From CAVONV01 sp963697355 (GTDB lineage: Bacteria > Acidobacteriota > Vicinamibacteria > Marinacidobacterales > DATDRI01): 64,000 bases of DNA. Location: the NCBI GenBank assembly GCA_963697355.1, contig CAVONV010000023.1, positions 682,001-746,000 on the forward strand, written 5' to 3'. The first letter of the stretch is position 1, and each line of letters starts with the position of its first letter. The position numbers were made by a program, and so were the translations under genes. Positions 31,241 through 40,017 of the stretch are shown here, piece after piece. Under the pieces are notes generated by a model, which was not told the DNA's origin, ran no database searches, and saw only the letters and a list, made by a program, of their open reading frames with translations.

Positions 31241-31759
31241 CTACCAGATCCAGATTTTTACTTCCTCGTCGCCGTCTCGGACATGGACCAGGTCGGTGCG
31301 GGAAATACCTCGTAGGGCCGCTACGGCCTGAGAAGCTTTGAAGGTCTCGCCATCGAAGCTGGCCAGAATCTCCTGAACTGCTGAGATGGGCATGTTGACC
31401 AAGACTTGCTCCCCGTCTCCATCGAAGACTTCGATCTCCAAACTATCTCCGACTTTCGAAATGACTACGAGCTCGTCTTTTTCCTCGACCCGTACGAGCT
31501 CCGTGTCGGGAATGTTCTCGAGCTCTCGGATGAAGCGTTCTGCCATGGGAATGTACTCGGCGGCTTCTTCAACGGGGATCCGAGTATGCTCTTCAGGTAC
31601 GAAGCTCAAGGCCATCTGGGCGAGGAACAGTGGCACCGGGACAACGATGTGCATTCCGTCTGGACCACCTTCTTTGACGTCCACGATGAGACAGCTCGAG
31701 CTCCCCATGACGCCGACGAGCAGCAAGGGTAAGGACAGGATTGCGGCCAGCTTGACCAT
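31241..31759 (-). CDS. Exported protein of unknown function (172 aa), paralogue of the next gene
   Basis: A signal peptide or lipoprotein signal (LAAILSLPLLLVGVMGSSSC) is followed by LIVDVKEGGPDGMHIVVPVP, a helical part and a C-terminal domain ending DLVHVRDGDEEVKIWIW. The plan (beta strand with acidic turn, 'VPLFLAQMALSFVPEE', then a C-terminal 'GDxxVxIWI' strand) repeats in the 188-residue protein encoded upstream, so the two are paralogues. Two bases separate them. I recognise no named family and no catalytic residues. Both are probably periplasmic. Confidence 0.7.
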   Translation of the reverse strand: MVKLAAILSLPLLLVGVMGSSSCLIVDVKEGGPDGMHIVVPVPLFLAQMALSFVPEEHTRIPVEEAAEYIPMAERFIRELENIPDTELVRVEEKDELVVISKVGDSLEIEVFDGDGEQVLVNMPISAVQEILASFDGETFKASQAVAALRGISRTDLVHVRDGDEEVKIWIW

Positions 31760-31761
31760 TG

Positions 31762-32328
31762 CTATCTCCTTTCGTCGATCCAGATGCGGACGTCGGCGTC
31801 TCCGCCCTCGACGGTGACGATTTCACCGCGTTGGTCTTTGAGCTCTTCCAGGGCGTCGCGTAAGTTCAACTCTTCGCCTTCACCTTCTAGAAGCGCGTCG
31901 ACGACGGTGATGGGTATTTTGACATGGACGGTTTCTTTGTCGTCGTCGCTGTCCGTGACGTCGACCTTGAAGTAGTCGCCCTCACGGGTGACAACGACTC
32001 GTTCATCGGTTTGTTCGACGGTGACAAACTCGGCGTCGCCGGAATCGCGGAGCTCCTTCCACATCTTGCGGAGGTCGGCGATAGAGAGATCATGGTGGCC
32101 ATGGTGATCGATCCGGATGCGACCATTGTTGATGATCTTCTCCGGTGCCACATCGAGGGCAACCTGGACGACAGAGAGGGGCAAATTGACACTCACTTTC
32201 GCTTGGCTTCCATCGTGTTCTGTGACGCGGATGTGGACCCATGGTGATCCCTCTTCCGCCAGGGTTTGGGAAGTCGGTAGCAGAATGAGCGCGACAACTG
32301 CTGCGAGGAGATAGGCGCGTTTCTTCAT
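31762..32328 (-). CDS. Exported protein of unknown function (188 aa), first of a paralogous pair
   Basis: A clear signal peptide (KRAYLLAAVVALILLPTSQTL) precedes WVHIRVTEHDGSQAKVSVNL, LPLSVVQVALDVAPEKIINN and a His/Asp cluster (RIDHHGHHD) that could bind metal. A second similar half follows: 'DDDKETVHVKIPITVVDALL', ending GGDADVRIWIDERR. The protein itself contains two copies of the motif 'V-x-V-x(0-1)-P-h-x-V-V-x-x-L-L'. Strongly acidic. It forms a two-gene unit with the next gene. Function unknown. Confidence 0.7.
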   Translation of the reverse strand: MKKRAYLLAAVVALILLPTSQTLAEEGSPWVHIRVTEHDGSQAKVSVNLPLSVVQVALDVAPEKIINNGRIRIDHHGHHDLSIADLRKMWKELRDSGDAEFVTVEQTDERVVVTREGDYFKVDVTDSDDDKETVHVKIPITVVDALLEGEGEELNLRDALEELKDQRGEIVTVEGGDADVRIWIDERR

Positions 32329-32429
32329 CTTAGGCCTCCGTAACGGGCGCTGCCCGTGTATCGCGGTATCTTGTGTTCCTGTTGCTTAATACGTAGGCGG
32401 ATGAGCAAAGGTTCACCAAAAACAAGCAC

Positions 32430-33296
32430 GTGGTACCATGCCGGCTATGTCTCACGGTCCGTCGGTCGCTTCTTTACGTGCCGGCCTCGTCCGAGAGCAT
32501 GCTTTTGAAAGCCGGCTCCCGCGGCGCCGATGTTCTGATCCTTGACCTCGAAGACGGTGTCCACCCTGATTCCAAGGCGGAAGGCCGTGAGAGAGTCGCC
32601 TCGAGTCTTGGTCAAACCGATTTTGGAGGTTCCGAAGTCGTCGTTCGCGTCAATCGAATGGACTCTCCATGGGGAGGGGAAGACCTCGCGCTCGTGGCTC
32701 GAGTCCGTTCTGCCGGCGTGGTGCTGCCCAAAGTCGACCGCCCTGAGACGGTTGTCGAGGCCGATGAAGCGTTGGGACGGAGAGTTCCCCTCTATCTGAT
32801 GGTTGAGACTGCCAAGGGTGTTCTGGCCGCGAAGGAGCTCGCAGAAGCGTCAGAACGGGTGTCAGGGTTCATCTTTGGCGCGGCTGATTACCGGGAAAGT
32901 CTACGTGCCGGCCGGCTTCCCGAGGAGTTGGAGCTGTACTTTGCACGTAGCCAAATTCTGCTGGCGGCGCGGGCGGCGGGAATCGAAGCCTTTGACACTC
33001 CCTGGTTCGAGTTTAGGGATCTAAAAGGGCTCGAGGACAGCGCCCGGCGTGTCCGCAATATGGGTTTCGATGGCAAAACCGCCATCCACCCCGGTCAGGT
33101 CTCGGTGATCAATGAAGTGTTCCTGCCGACACCTGAGGAAGTGACGCGAGCTCGGCGCATCGTCGATGCCATGGAGGCGGCGGCCAGCAAGAAGCGGTAT
33201 GTTGCCGTCGTCGATGGCGAGATGGTGGAGGCACTTCATTTGAACGAAGCCAGAAGAACTCTTGAGAGAGCCAAGGCCCTCGGTTTGACGGAATGA
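32430..33296 (+). CDS. CitE-like HpcH/HpaI aldolase-citrate lyase family protein
   Basis: A 288-residue TIM-barrel enzyme. RRSLLYVPASSESMLLKAGS is the family start, with the catalytic Arg in the first strand region. DVLILDLEDGVHPDSK carries the metal-binding Glu/Asp, VVRVNRMDSPWGGEDL and LPKVDRPE follow, and GFDGKTAIHPGQVSVINEVF closes it. CitE-like proteins cleave or form acyl-CoA C-C bonds (citramalyl-, malyl- or beta-methylmalyl-CoA) or act as thioesterases; the substrate cannot be told. The start (GTG, 32430) is uncertain, since a tempting ATG at 32447 is out of frame. It converges on a membrane-protein gene. Confidence 0.82.
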   Translation: MVPCRLCLTVRRSLLYVPASSESMLLKAGSRGADVLILDLEDGVHPDSKAEGRERVASSLGQTDFGGSEVVVRVNRMDSPWGGEDLALVARVRSAGVVLPKVDRPETVVEADEALGRRVPLYLMVETAKGVLAAKELAEASERVSGFIFGAADYRESLRAGRLPEELELYFARSQILLAARAAGIEAFDTPWFEFRDLKGLEDSARRVRNMGFDGKTAIHPGQVSVINEVFLPTPEEVTRARRIVDAMEAAASKKRYVAVVDGEMVEALHLNEARRTLERAKALGLTE

Positions 33297-33469
33297 AGAA
33301 GAACCCGAGGACTCAAGAACCCGAGAACTCGAGAATTCGAGAATTCAAGAAATCCGGAAATTAACGCCAAGACGCGGAGAAGAATTGGAAAGGATATCTG
33401 GAGAAGATCCGGACCAAATCCGGTCTTCTTTGCGCCTCCGCGCCTCCGCGCCTCCGCGTTGAATTCCTT
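33297..33469. repeat. Convergent gap filled with ACTCAAGAA-type and CGCCTCCGCG-type repeats
   Basis: From 33300 the DNA is a chain of near-copies of 'gaactcaagaa'. Then 'aattaacgccaagacgcgg' is mirrored by 'cctccgcgttgaattcc' at about 33447-33469. In between, 'gcgcctcc' is repeated three times and 'gatccggaccaaatccggtc' folds on itself. The whole can form a long hairpin between the two converging genes. Confidence 0.6.
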
Positions 33470-34237
33470 TTATGGTGAGGCGGCGGTTTTGCGGCGGTTC
33501 GCAAACGCTGCGGCTACGGTGCCGAAAAACATGCCGGTAACGATGGTGAAACTGACCCAGAATAGCAGCTGCGGCAGGAGTCCCAACCACGCAAACTTGA
33601 AGAACCAACCCATCTCGGGGAATCCGGCGGGCGCGGCATCATAGTGGGTTCCCCATTGACCCCCCATCGCCAAGAACATGATCAAGACGACAGGAATGCG
33701 AGCAGCTAGGCCATAGGCCAAGAGCGTCTTGAAAAGACTCGGCCAGGATGAGTATTGAATGTTTGCAGCGAGGGCTGCGATTGTCCAGATGAGAACCAGG
33801 CTGAGCCAAACGTTCCTCATGTATATGGGTGCCTGGAGAACCACTCCGCCGAACAACAGGATGATTCCCAGAAATGCGAGCAGAATCGCCTTTCCCCAGT
33901 TCGTTGGGGTTTGACCTCTTCTAGAAAGATGTAGGGCGAAGTAGACTCCAAACACGGGCGCAAGCCAAGTAATGCCTACGAGGGCACCAAAACCGCCGGC
34001 CTGCGGATTGTACCAGCTCTCCGACCACGCTAGGAGCTCGCCGGTCAGTCGCAACAGTGTGATTGCCACACTGACAAGGACCGGCACGAAGATGAGCCGG
34101 GCGGTGGATGGGCTACCGTTGGACCTGGATGTTGCCATGTATCTGTCTCGTAGCCCGTATGCCTGCCGTTCCCCGATGGGTCTGGTTTCAGAAAGGGACC
34201 GCGAACCGACAGCGTTTACCTGAGTCGTAGTAGTCAT
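33470..34237 (-). CDS. Integral membrane protein of unknown function
   Basis: 255 residues with about six hydrophobic segments, among them LIFVPVLVSVAITLLRLTGE, ALVGITWLAPVFGVYFALHL, AILLAFLGIILLFGGVVLQA, LVLIWTIAALAANIQ and LLFWVSFTIVTGMFFGTVAA. A soluble N-terminus of about 45 residues is present if the first Met is used; the Met at 34138 would remove 33 of these. Neither start has a convincing ribosome site. I recognise no transporter signature. It is divergent from the amidohydrolase gene. Confidence 0.65.
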   Translation of the reverse strand: MTTTTQVNAVGSRSLSETRPIGERQAYGLRDRYMATSRSNGSPSTARLIFVPVLVSVAITLLRLTGELLAWSESWYNPQAGGFGALVGITWLAPVFGVYFALHLSRRGQTPTNWGKAILLAFLGIILLFGGVVLQAPIYMRNVWLSLVLIWTIAALAANIQYSSWPSLFKTLLAYGLAARIPVVLIMFLAMGGQWGTHYDAAPAGFPEMGWFFKFAWLGLLPQLLFWVSFTIVTGMFFGTVAAAFANRRKTAASP

Positions 34238-34406
34238 GTCAACCGCTATGCGACTCCCGTCGTTCCTCGAGACCTGGATATCTGTTCTTTTAGACGCGAC
34301 TTGCCCGACTTTTGTTGCGTAACTTACTCCTTTTTTTCCGGAGCTCGAGACGGTAGGCTACGAACGTACGCCGGATGTGGTCACACTTCGACAAGTGGAG
34401 GATGGG

Positions 34407-37382
34407 ATGAACTTGCGACCGATAGGGGCGTTGGCTGTCCTAGTGTTGCTGTGCGGAGCACAACCGCCTGAGCCGGTCACCGAAGTCACTTTCGACGAGG
34501 GGACCCATTTTGCCCTGACCCTTTCGCCGGATGGTGAGCAACTCGTGATCGACCTTCAGGGAACCCTCTGGGTTCTTCCGACCGAAGGGGGGCAAGCTCA
34601 GGCTCTGACGGATGGTCTCGGAGACGATCGTCTCCCCGATTGGTCCCCCGACGGGCAACGCCTCGTTTTTCAGTCTTTTCGCAAAGGCAATTGGGACATT
34701 TGGGTCCTGGGGTCGGATGGATCGGGCCTAGAGTCCCTCACCGAAGGCCCTGGCGACGACCGGGAACCGGTATGGTCTCCCGATGGACGGCAGGTCGCCT
34801 TTTCTTCCGATCGCGCAGGAAACTATGACGTTTGGATCTTGAGCGCCGAGAGTAGCGAGTTGAGGCAGCTCACGACGAACCCAGCCAACGATTACATGCC
34901 GACGTGGTCCCCCGACGGAACCAACGTTGCTTTCGTGACCGACCGCGGTGAGGAAGGAACAACCGCGCTTTGGCAAGTTTCAACAAGTGACGGTCGAGAG
35001 GAAGAGATCGCCTCCTTCAAAGGAAGGGCTGCGAGTCCTTCTTGGGGACCTGCGGATCAAGAATTAACGCTAGTCCTCCTGGAGAATCAGCAAGAAAGTG
35101 TGCTCCTCGCACTGAATCTGGAAAGTGGTGCGCAGACTCGATTGCGGGAAGGCGAGGATGTTTTTCCGTTCCGAACAGCTTGGAGTCGAGACCGGAGCCT
35201 CTACTACACGGCAGATGGGAAGATCCGACATTTGGAACAAGATCAAAACGAAGCGAAAGAGATTGGCTTCCGAGTGACCGTTCGGTTGGATCGCCCCCTC
35301 TACCGGCGCCAAAGAGTCTCCTTCCCGCGAGCCGGCGAGAGGCATCCGGTGCGTGGGATCGTTCGCCCCACCGTGTCACCCGATGGGACGAAGATCGCCT
35401 TCACGGCGCTCGGAGACATCTATGTAGCATCCGTCGAAAGCGGGGATGTGATGACGCTGACACGGGACGAATTTCTCGATTCGGATCCCTGTTGGTCGCC
35501 CGACGGACAGTTCGTCGCCTTCGCCTCCGACCGGGAAGGCACGATGGACTTGTGGATGAAGCAAGTGGGTTCGAGCCCGCAGAGCGGTGTGCAAAGGCTC
35601 ACTGCAAGTCCAGGTGCGGAAATTGCACCCGCGTTCTCACCGGATGGAGTGACCATCGCCTATCTTGATGAGCAGAGCAACCTTTCCGTCATGGAAGCCA
35701 AAGGAGGCTCCACGCCTCGACCGGTGACTCGCCATCGGCGCCCTGGACGAGTCGGACTTCCGAGTTGGTCGAGCGATGGTCGCCATATTGCTGTAGCGGT
35801 ACACGAAGCGGCGTCATCGCGTTTCCGCGAAGGGGCCAATCGAATTCTCCTGGTGGATGTCGAATCGGGAGAAGAGCGCGTGCTGGACGTACCGGTCAAG
35901 AGCTTCGGTCATCGAGACGGAGATGGTCCCGTATGGAGTCCTGACGGCCGACTGATGGCCTATGCGATGGACGGTGGCCTATGGCTGATTCCGGTTACGC
36001 CCTCAGGGGAGCCTGTCGGAACGGCGCGACAAGTCGTAGATGAGGCGGTGGATTTCCCGAGTTGGTTTCCAGACTCGAAAAGGCTCCTCTACTTGGCCTC
36101 GGACAAGTTGAAGGTGGTGGACATCGAGAGCGGTGAATCACGGGTCATATCGCTGTCTTTGGGATACGAAGTGCTCACTTCGGGCGGAAAAATGATGATT
36201 CGAGGGGCCCGACTCATCGACGGCACGGGGGCGCCCCCGCAAGATGATGTGGACATCCTTATCGAAGGGAATCGGATACAAAGCGTCGAATCCAGGGGAG
36301 ATCCTCCGGGAGAAGACACCAGGGTCATCGACGCCTCGGGAAAAACCATCATTCCCGGCCTCATCGAAAGCCATACTCATCTGGAACTGCCGGTATGGGG
36401 GAGTCGCCACGGCCGTGTCTGGATAGCCTACGGCGTGACGTCGATTCGGGTCCCCGGTTCGTTGATATACCGGGCCATCGAAGAAAAAGAAGCTATTGCA
36501 TCCGGACGACGGATTGGACCCCGAGTCTTTCTTTCCGGATATGGACTAGACGGTGACCGGATCTACTACGAAGGCCTGACGGCCATCGACGGGGAGGAAG
36601 AGCTTCTGAGAGAGCTCGCGCGTACGAAACGTTTGGGGCTCGACATGGTAAAGACCTACGTGCGGCTCCCCGATCAGTTGCAGAAAAAGGCCGTTGAGGA
36701 AGCGCACCGGGAAGGTCTTTTTGTTTCCTCTCATGAAGTCTATCCTGCGGTGGCTTTTGGTGTCGACGGCATCGAGCATGTCCGGGGAACGAGCCGCCGC
36801 GGATACTCCCCAAAAGTCACCGAGCTTGGAAGGAGCTATCGAGATGTGGTCGAGCTCATCGCGCAGTCGGGAGTCTACTTCACTCCGACCTTGGGCATCC
36901 ATGGTGGTGCTGATTGGTTGCGCGCTCGCGAGCCAGGGATGTTCGAGGATGGACGTTTCCTCTCACTCTTTCCCGCTTGGGATGTGAAGCGCTATACGTC
37001 GGACGCCACCCAAGATGTCACTCGTTGGCAAGTCCGGATAAAGCCTCTGCTCGAAACGGTGGCGGCTATCGCAGAGCGAGATGGGAAGATTCTTGCGGGA
37101 ACCGATGCGCCCATCGTGCCCTTTGGGCTCAGTTTGCTACTGGAGATCGAGCTTCTAGTCGAGGCGGGGTTAGCGCCTGTCGATGCCATCCGAAGTGCCA
37201 CTTTGTTGGCTGCGGAAGCTTTAGGAGCGGAAAAAGATATCGGTACCGTGGAGGCCGGAAAGCTCGCCGATTTGGTCATCCTCTCTGCCGATCCCAGCGT
37301 AGACATCCGCAATCTGCGCGAGACTCATCAGGTCGTTGTGGGAGGTCGGCTCATCAGCGTCAGCCAATTGGTGCGTCGATAA
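34407..37382 (+). CDS. Exported amidohydrolase with an N-terminal PD40/TolB-type beta-propeller
   Basis: Start at 34407 has 'gtggagg' six bases upstream and gives a signal sequence (PIGALAVLVLLCGA). Residues 30-580 contain PD40/WD40-like blades, each with 'SPDG' turns (LPDWSPDGQRLVFQS, PVWSPDGRQVAFSSD, PTWSPDGTNVAFVTD, PCWSPDGQFVAFASD). The C-terminal amidohydrolase domain has the first metal motif (GLIESHTHLELP), GVTSIRVPG, later His residues (VSSHEVYP; GIEHVRGTS) and the metal Asp in ILAGTDAPIVPFG, and ends with the beta strand 'GKLADLVILSADP'. The 991-residue fusion is a known Acidobacteriota/Bacteroidota type, probably hydrolysing cyclic amides or peptides in the periplasm. It appears intact. 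Confidence 0.9.
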   Translation: MNLRPIGALAVLVLLCGAQPPEPVTEVTFDEGTHFALTLSPDGEQLVIDLQGTLWVLPTEGGQAQALTDGLGDDRLPDWSPDGQRLVFQSFRKGNWDIWVLGSDGSGLESLTEGPGDDREPVWSPDGRQVAFSSDRAGNYDVWILSAESSELRQLTTNPANDYMPTWSPDGTNVAFVTDRGEEGTTALWQVSTSDGREEEIASFKGRAASPSWGPADQELTLVLLENQQESVLLALNLESGAQTRLREGEDVFPFRTAWSRDRSLYYTADGKIRHLEQDQNEAKEIGFRVTVRLDRPLYRRQRVSFPRAGERHPVRGIVRPTVSPDGTKIAFTALGDIYVASVESGDVMTLTRDEFLDSDPCWSPDGQFVAFASDREGTMDLWMKQVGSSPQSGVQRLTASPGAEIAPAFSPDGVTIAYLDEQSNLSVMEAKGGSTPRPVTRHRRPGRVGLPSWSSDGRHIAVAVHEAASSRFREGANRILLVDVESGEERVLDVPVKSFGHRDGDGPVWSPDGRLMAYAMDGGLWLIPVTPSGEPVGTARQVVDEAVDFPSWFPDSKRLLYLASDKLKVVDIESGESRVISLSLGYEVLTSGGKMMIRGARLIDGTGAPPQDDVDILIEGNRIQSVESRGDPPGEDTRVIDASGKTIIPGLIESHTHLELPVWGSRHGRVWIAYGVTSIRVPGSLIYRAIEEKEAIASGRRIGPRVFLSGYGLDGDRIYYEGLTAIDGEEELLRELARTKRLGLDMVKTYVRLPDQLQKKAVEEAHREGLFVSSHEVYPAVAFGVDGIEHVRGTSRRGYSPKVTELGRSYRDVVELIAQSGVYFTPTLGIHGGADWLRAREPGMFEDGRFLSLFPAWDVKRYTSDATQDVTRWQVRIKPLLETVAAIAERDGKILAGTDAPIVPFGLSLLLEIELLVEAGLAPVDAIRSATLLAAEALGAEKDIGTVEAGKLADLVILSADPSVDIRNLRETHQVVVGGRLISVSQLVRR

Positions 37383-37387
37383 AGAAA

Positions 37388-37623
37388 GGGGACAGCGTTC
37401 GATGAATCTCCGGACTGATCGATTGTCCCCTGCCCCAGCCGGAAGCACCAAAACGCAGGTCTGTGGCACATGCGATGCAAACGGTTTTCAATGGGAACCA
37501 ATCGGGCTCGGAAACGGGCACGGGAGAAAACAGGTTTTCCGGCTTCTGTAAAACGATGGCTGACATGAAGATTCGGCATCTTCATAGTTTCGGCTAATCC
37601 CCGATTCATCGAAGACTGTCCCC
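37388..37623. mobile_element. MITE-like element with 21-bp terminal inverted repeats
   Basis: GGGGACAGCGTTCGATGAATC at 37388-37408 is mirrored by GATTCATCGAAGACTGTCCCC at 37603-37623, matching in 19 of 21 positions. The 236-base interior has no gene. A further partial copy (atcgaagactgtctcc) lies at 37636-37651. The GGGGACAG ends match the style of repeats at 21.28 and 31.17 kb. Such elements are often moved by REP-associated transposases elsewhere in the genome (inference). Confidence 0.5.
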
Positions 37624-37655
37624 GAATTGCCCCCATCGAAGACTGTCTCCTATTC

Positions 37656-38045
37656 TTAAGTCATCTTCCTCTTGAGGCGTTCTCGAAAGCGATCGATGTC
37701 GATGACGAAACGTTCATTTGTGCCCCGGCCGATTTGCTCTTTTTCATCGTACGCTTCGAGGTCGAAGAAGAAACGCCGACCGTCGATTTGGGTGAGTCGA
37801 GCATTTGCACGGAATCTCATGCCGATAGGTGTGGGGGCCAGATGCTGGACCTCGACTCGCACCCCGACCGATGTTTCCTGTTCTTCGTAATACGGCTCGA
37901 GAACCTGGTAGGCTGCGAACTCCATGAGTCTTACCATTTCCGCTGTAGCCAGAACCGGTGGCGTTCTAGTGGCGAGAACACAGAGGTCACGCGTGACGAC
38001 GCGAACGAGCTCGTGTTCGAGTCCTGGTTTCAGTCCGTCTTTCAT
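37656..38045 (-). CDS. Fluoroacetyl-CoA thioesterase-like hot-dog protein
   Basis: From MKDGLKPGLEHELVRVVTRD the 129-residue protein fits FlK-type thioesterases. It shows 'TAEMVRLMEFAAYQVLEPYY' with the catalytic Glu in LME, and VEVQHLAPTPIGMRFRANAR with the catalytic His in QHLAPTP. It then shows GRRFFFDLEAYDEKEQIGRG and THERF-like NERFVIDI. The catalytic Thr in the TxxxTP-like segment (RTPPVLATAEM) is plausible. The family cleaves acyl-CoA thioesters. The frame extends to 38162, but the homology begins at 38045. The 'aggag' directly abuts that ATG, so the exact start is uncertain. Confidence 0.75.
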   Translation of the reverse strand: MKDGLKPGLEHELVRVVTRDLCVLATRTPPVLATAEMVRLMEFAAYQVLEPYYEEQETSVGVRVEVQHLAPTPIGMRFRANARLTQIDGRRFFFDLEAYDEKEQIGRGTNERFVIDIDRFRERLKRKMT

Positions 38046-38378
38046 CTCCTGGTATCCAATCGATGGAAGTCGAGCCCACCTCCGCCAAGGCCTCGCCGTA
38101 GTCGGGATATGGTTGCCACCAACGGTGGTGGTAGGCAATGGGGGGGCAAGCAGAAACGACATCGTTTTGGCATCGCCTCAATTCTATCAAGAAGAGCTGT
38201 CCCAAGAGCCAATCTTGCTCGTTTTTGACTTTTTGTGGTGGCTCGAAATATGCTCTTTCCATTATCGGTTTACCCCTGGGACTGCTCCAGTGTGCTTTTG
38301 AGCCCTTCCAAGGGATCACCTACCCGTTGCCGTCCTTTGGGTGGTTTTGCGTGGTCGGCGGTCTGAAGGAGGATTAGG

Positions 38379-39323
38379 ATGACCATCAACGTGGCCATTA
38401 AATGCCCGGGTGGAGTCGTACTGGGCGCAGATGGCCTAGTGACGATTTCTGCGGGTGGGCCACCCATCTCGCTTGTGCCTTATTACGCAAAGCTCTTTGC
38501 TCTAGGAGATTATGCGGCCGGAGCGATGCTGAATGGAGCCGGATCCATTGGAGGCAGGGAAGTCCAGAGTATTGTTTCGGACTTTGCTGAGATCTGTGAC
38601 GCCCCGGAGGAGGACTATTCGCTCGAGTCCCTGGCCCGAGCTCTGCGAGATCATGTACAAAAAGAGATTCGAGAACGGGCGGCCGGGCAGAATCCGTTGC
38701 TCGAGATTATCGTGGGAGGCTACTCCCGCGGTCCCGCTGCAGAAGGGCGGGTCTACGGCGAGCTCTATAGTCTGAAATGGGAGAACGCAACGGGCGTGGT
38801 TCGTTCCAAGTACACCCGAGATGAGGAGTTTGGAATCCACTACGGTGGGCAGCCTCAGGCTCTCGACCGCTTCCAGTACGGCCTCGACGATTGGACGATT
38901 GCCCACATGCTCGAGAAACGACGGGGGTTGTTTGATCAAGTCCAGGACTACATCATCGAGCACTTGAAGCAAAAGGGATATCGCATTAGGGTCGGACACC
39001 GAGCTTCCTTTCCCGATATAGAGACCTTCAACGTTCTCGGGCTGGTCTCTGATTTCGAGTTTGGTGCGACTCCTGGAGAGACCGTAAAGAATGTCAAGGA
39101 AGGGGCTTCACAACGATTCCCGACCATGGAACGCTTTTTTAGTTTGCAGATGGCTGTCGACTACTGTGCGTTCCTCATGTCTTGCGCGTACGCCGTCAAC
39201 AACTTCACTTACATGGTCCCGGGAGTAGGGTCGGAAACCTCTGTGGCGACTGTGACTGGAGAGGGTGGCTTCGAGCTGCTGAAGTCCTGGACGACGCAGG
39301 TCCCGGAGATAGCCATACCCTGA
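38379..39323 (+). CDS. Proteasome beta-subunit-like Ntn hydrolase
   Basis: After removal of Met1 the chain begins with Thr: TINVAIKCPGGVVLGADGLV. The pattern matches 20S beta subunits and their bacterial relatives: Thr1 nucleophile, Asp17 in 'VVLGADG', a Lys in 'YYAKLFALGDYAAGAMLNGA' at the place of Lys33, followed by the Gly47-type 'GAMLNGAG' turn. At 314 residues it is longer than HslV (about 175) or PrcB. The C-terminal third (GATPGETVKNVKEGASQRFP; ETSVATVTGEGGFELL) has no obvious counterpart. No AAA+ unfoldase is nearby. A strong 'gaaggaggatt' precedes the ATG. The small lysine-rich gene 40 bases downstream is likely co-transcribed. Activity is inferred, not shown. Confidence 0.7.
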   Translation: MTINVAIKCPGGVVLGADGLVTISAGGPPISLVPYYAKLFALGDYAAGAMLNGAGSIGGREVQSIVSDFAEICDAPEEDYSLESLARALRDHVQKEIRERAAGQNPLLEIIVGGYSRGPAAEGRVYGELYSLKWENATGVVRSKYTRDEEFGIHYGGQPQALDRFQYGLDDWTIAHMLEKRRGLFDQVQDYIIEHLKQKGYRIRVGHRASFPDIETFNVLGLVSDFEFGATPGETVKNVKEGASQRFPTMERFFSLQMAVDYCAFLMSCAYAVNNFTYMVPGVGSETSVATVTGEGGFELLKSWTTQVPEIAIP

Positions 39324-39363
39324 TCAGGCACCTAGCCGATTCGGAGGGAAGGAGGTCTCAAAC

Positions 39364-39666
39364 ATGGCGAAAAGGAAAGGTGCTCTCATTCCAATGAGAG
39401 GCTCCGTAGAAGACTGGGGACCCGGCAAGCAACAACGAAATTTGGAAGCCAAGGAGGCCTTCGCCCTCAAGATGCGAGAGCAGACGGCAAAAGGGCCTCC
39501 TGATTTTGACGCGCTTTTGACGCTGGGTGAATCTCCTTCTGAAGAGCCCACGAGGAAGCAAGCGACGGCAGCCCGGAGGAAAAGAGTCACGAAAGCGGCT
39601 CGGAAGGCGACCCGTAAATCGACTTCCCGGGAAAAAGGAAAGAAGGTGTCAAAAGGCCGTCGCTAA
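39364..39666 (+). CDS. Small lysine/arginine-rich protein (100 aa)
   Basis: The ATG at 39364 follows 'ggaagg'. The first 65 residues (MAKRKGALIPMRGSVEDWGP, then KEAFALKMREQTAKGPPDF) are mixed. The last 40 are strongly basic (RRKRVTKAARKATRKSTSRE, then KGKKVSKGRR), like histone-H1-type tails of bacterial nucleic-acid-binding proteins. It follows the proteasome-like gene by 40 bases, which suggests a link. It lacks the GGQ/GGE end of Pup, so it is not a Pup homologue on this evidence. Confidence 0.6.
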   Translation: MAKRKGALIPMRGSVEDWGPGKQQRNLEAKEAFALKMREQTAKGPPDFDALLTLGESPSEEPTRKQATAARRKRVTKAARKATRKSTSREKGKKVSKGRR

Positions 39667-40017
39667 CCCACCACCTCGTCCGTCGGGTCGCGATTGATAT
39701 CCCTTCTTGAGTTGTCGTGAGCCATTGTTCTTCGCGGAGATTGGAAGAGCACTTTTCAGGACCGGCTGTTCACCTGAGAGGGACAGTAGCTCCTCGGTTG
39801 GTCTCGAGCTGAATAGTGGCGAAAAACGGTGCCTGGAGCGGTTTTTTTTTGCTTCAATGCTTGCTAAGAAGGACGAACACGATTAGAATAGGCGTCGTTA
39901 CCCTCGATTGAGTTATCTAAGTTTTGATGCGAGGTGGTGCCGGCGTCAACTCGCGACGTCGGATTGGCGGTTCAAGCCGCTTTATAGGAAATAGCCTTTC
40001 GAAAGGAGAAAAACGGA
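39667..40017. other. Leader and promoter region of the HU gene
   Basis: 350 bases without a gene. A run of eight T near 39846 has no convincing stem before it. AT content rises toward 39900. The last bases hold the 'cgaaaggag' ribosome site of the HU gene. No promoter could be fixed with confidence. Confidence 0.35.

Noticed and set aside
39364..39666. Pup-like tag for the proteasome-like hydrolase
   Set aside because: The C-terminus is basic (KGRR) and lacks Gly-Gly-Gln/Glu. No Pup ligase or ATPase ring gene is in the window.
39835..39855. Rho-independent terminator before HU
   Set aside because: The T run is present, but I find no stable stem directly before it.
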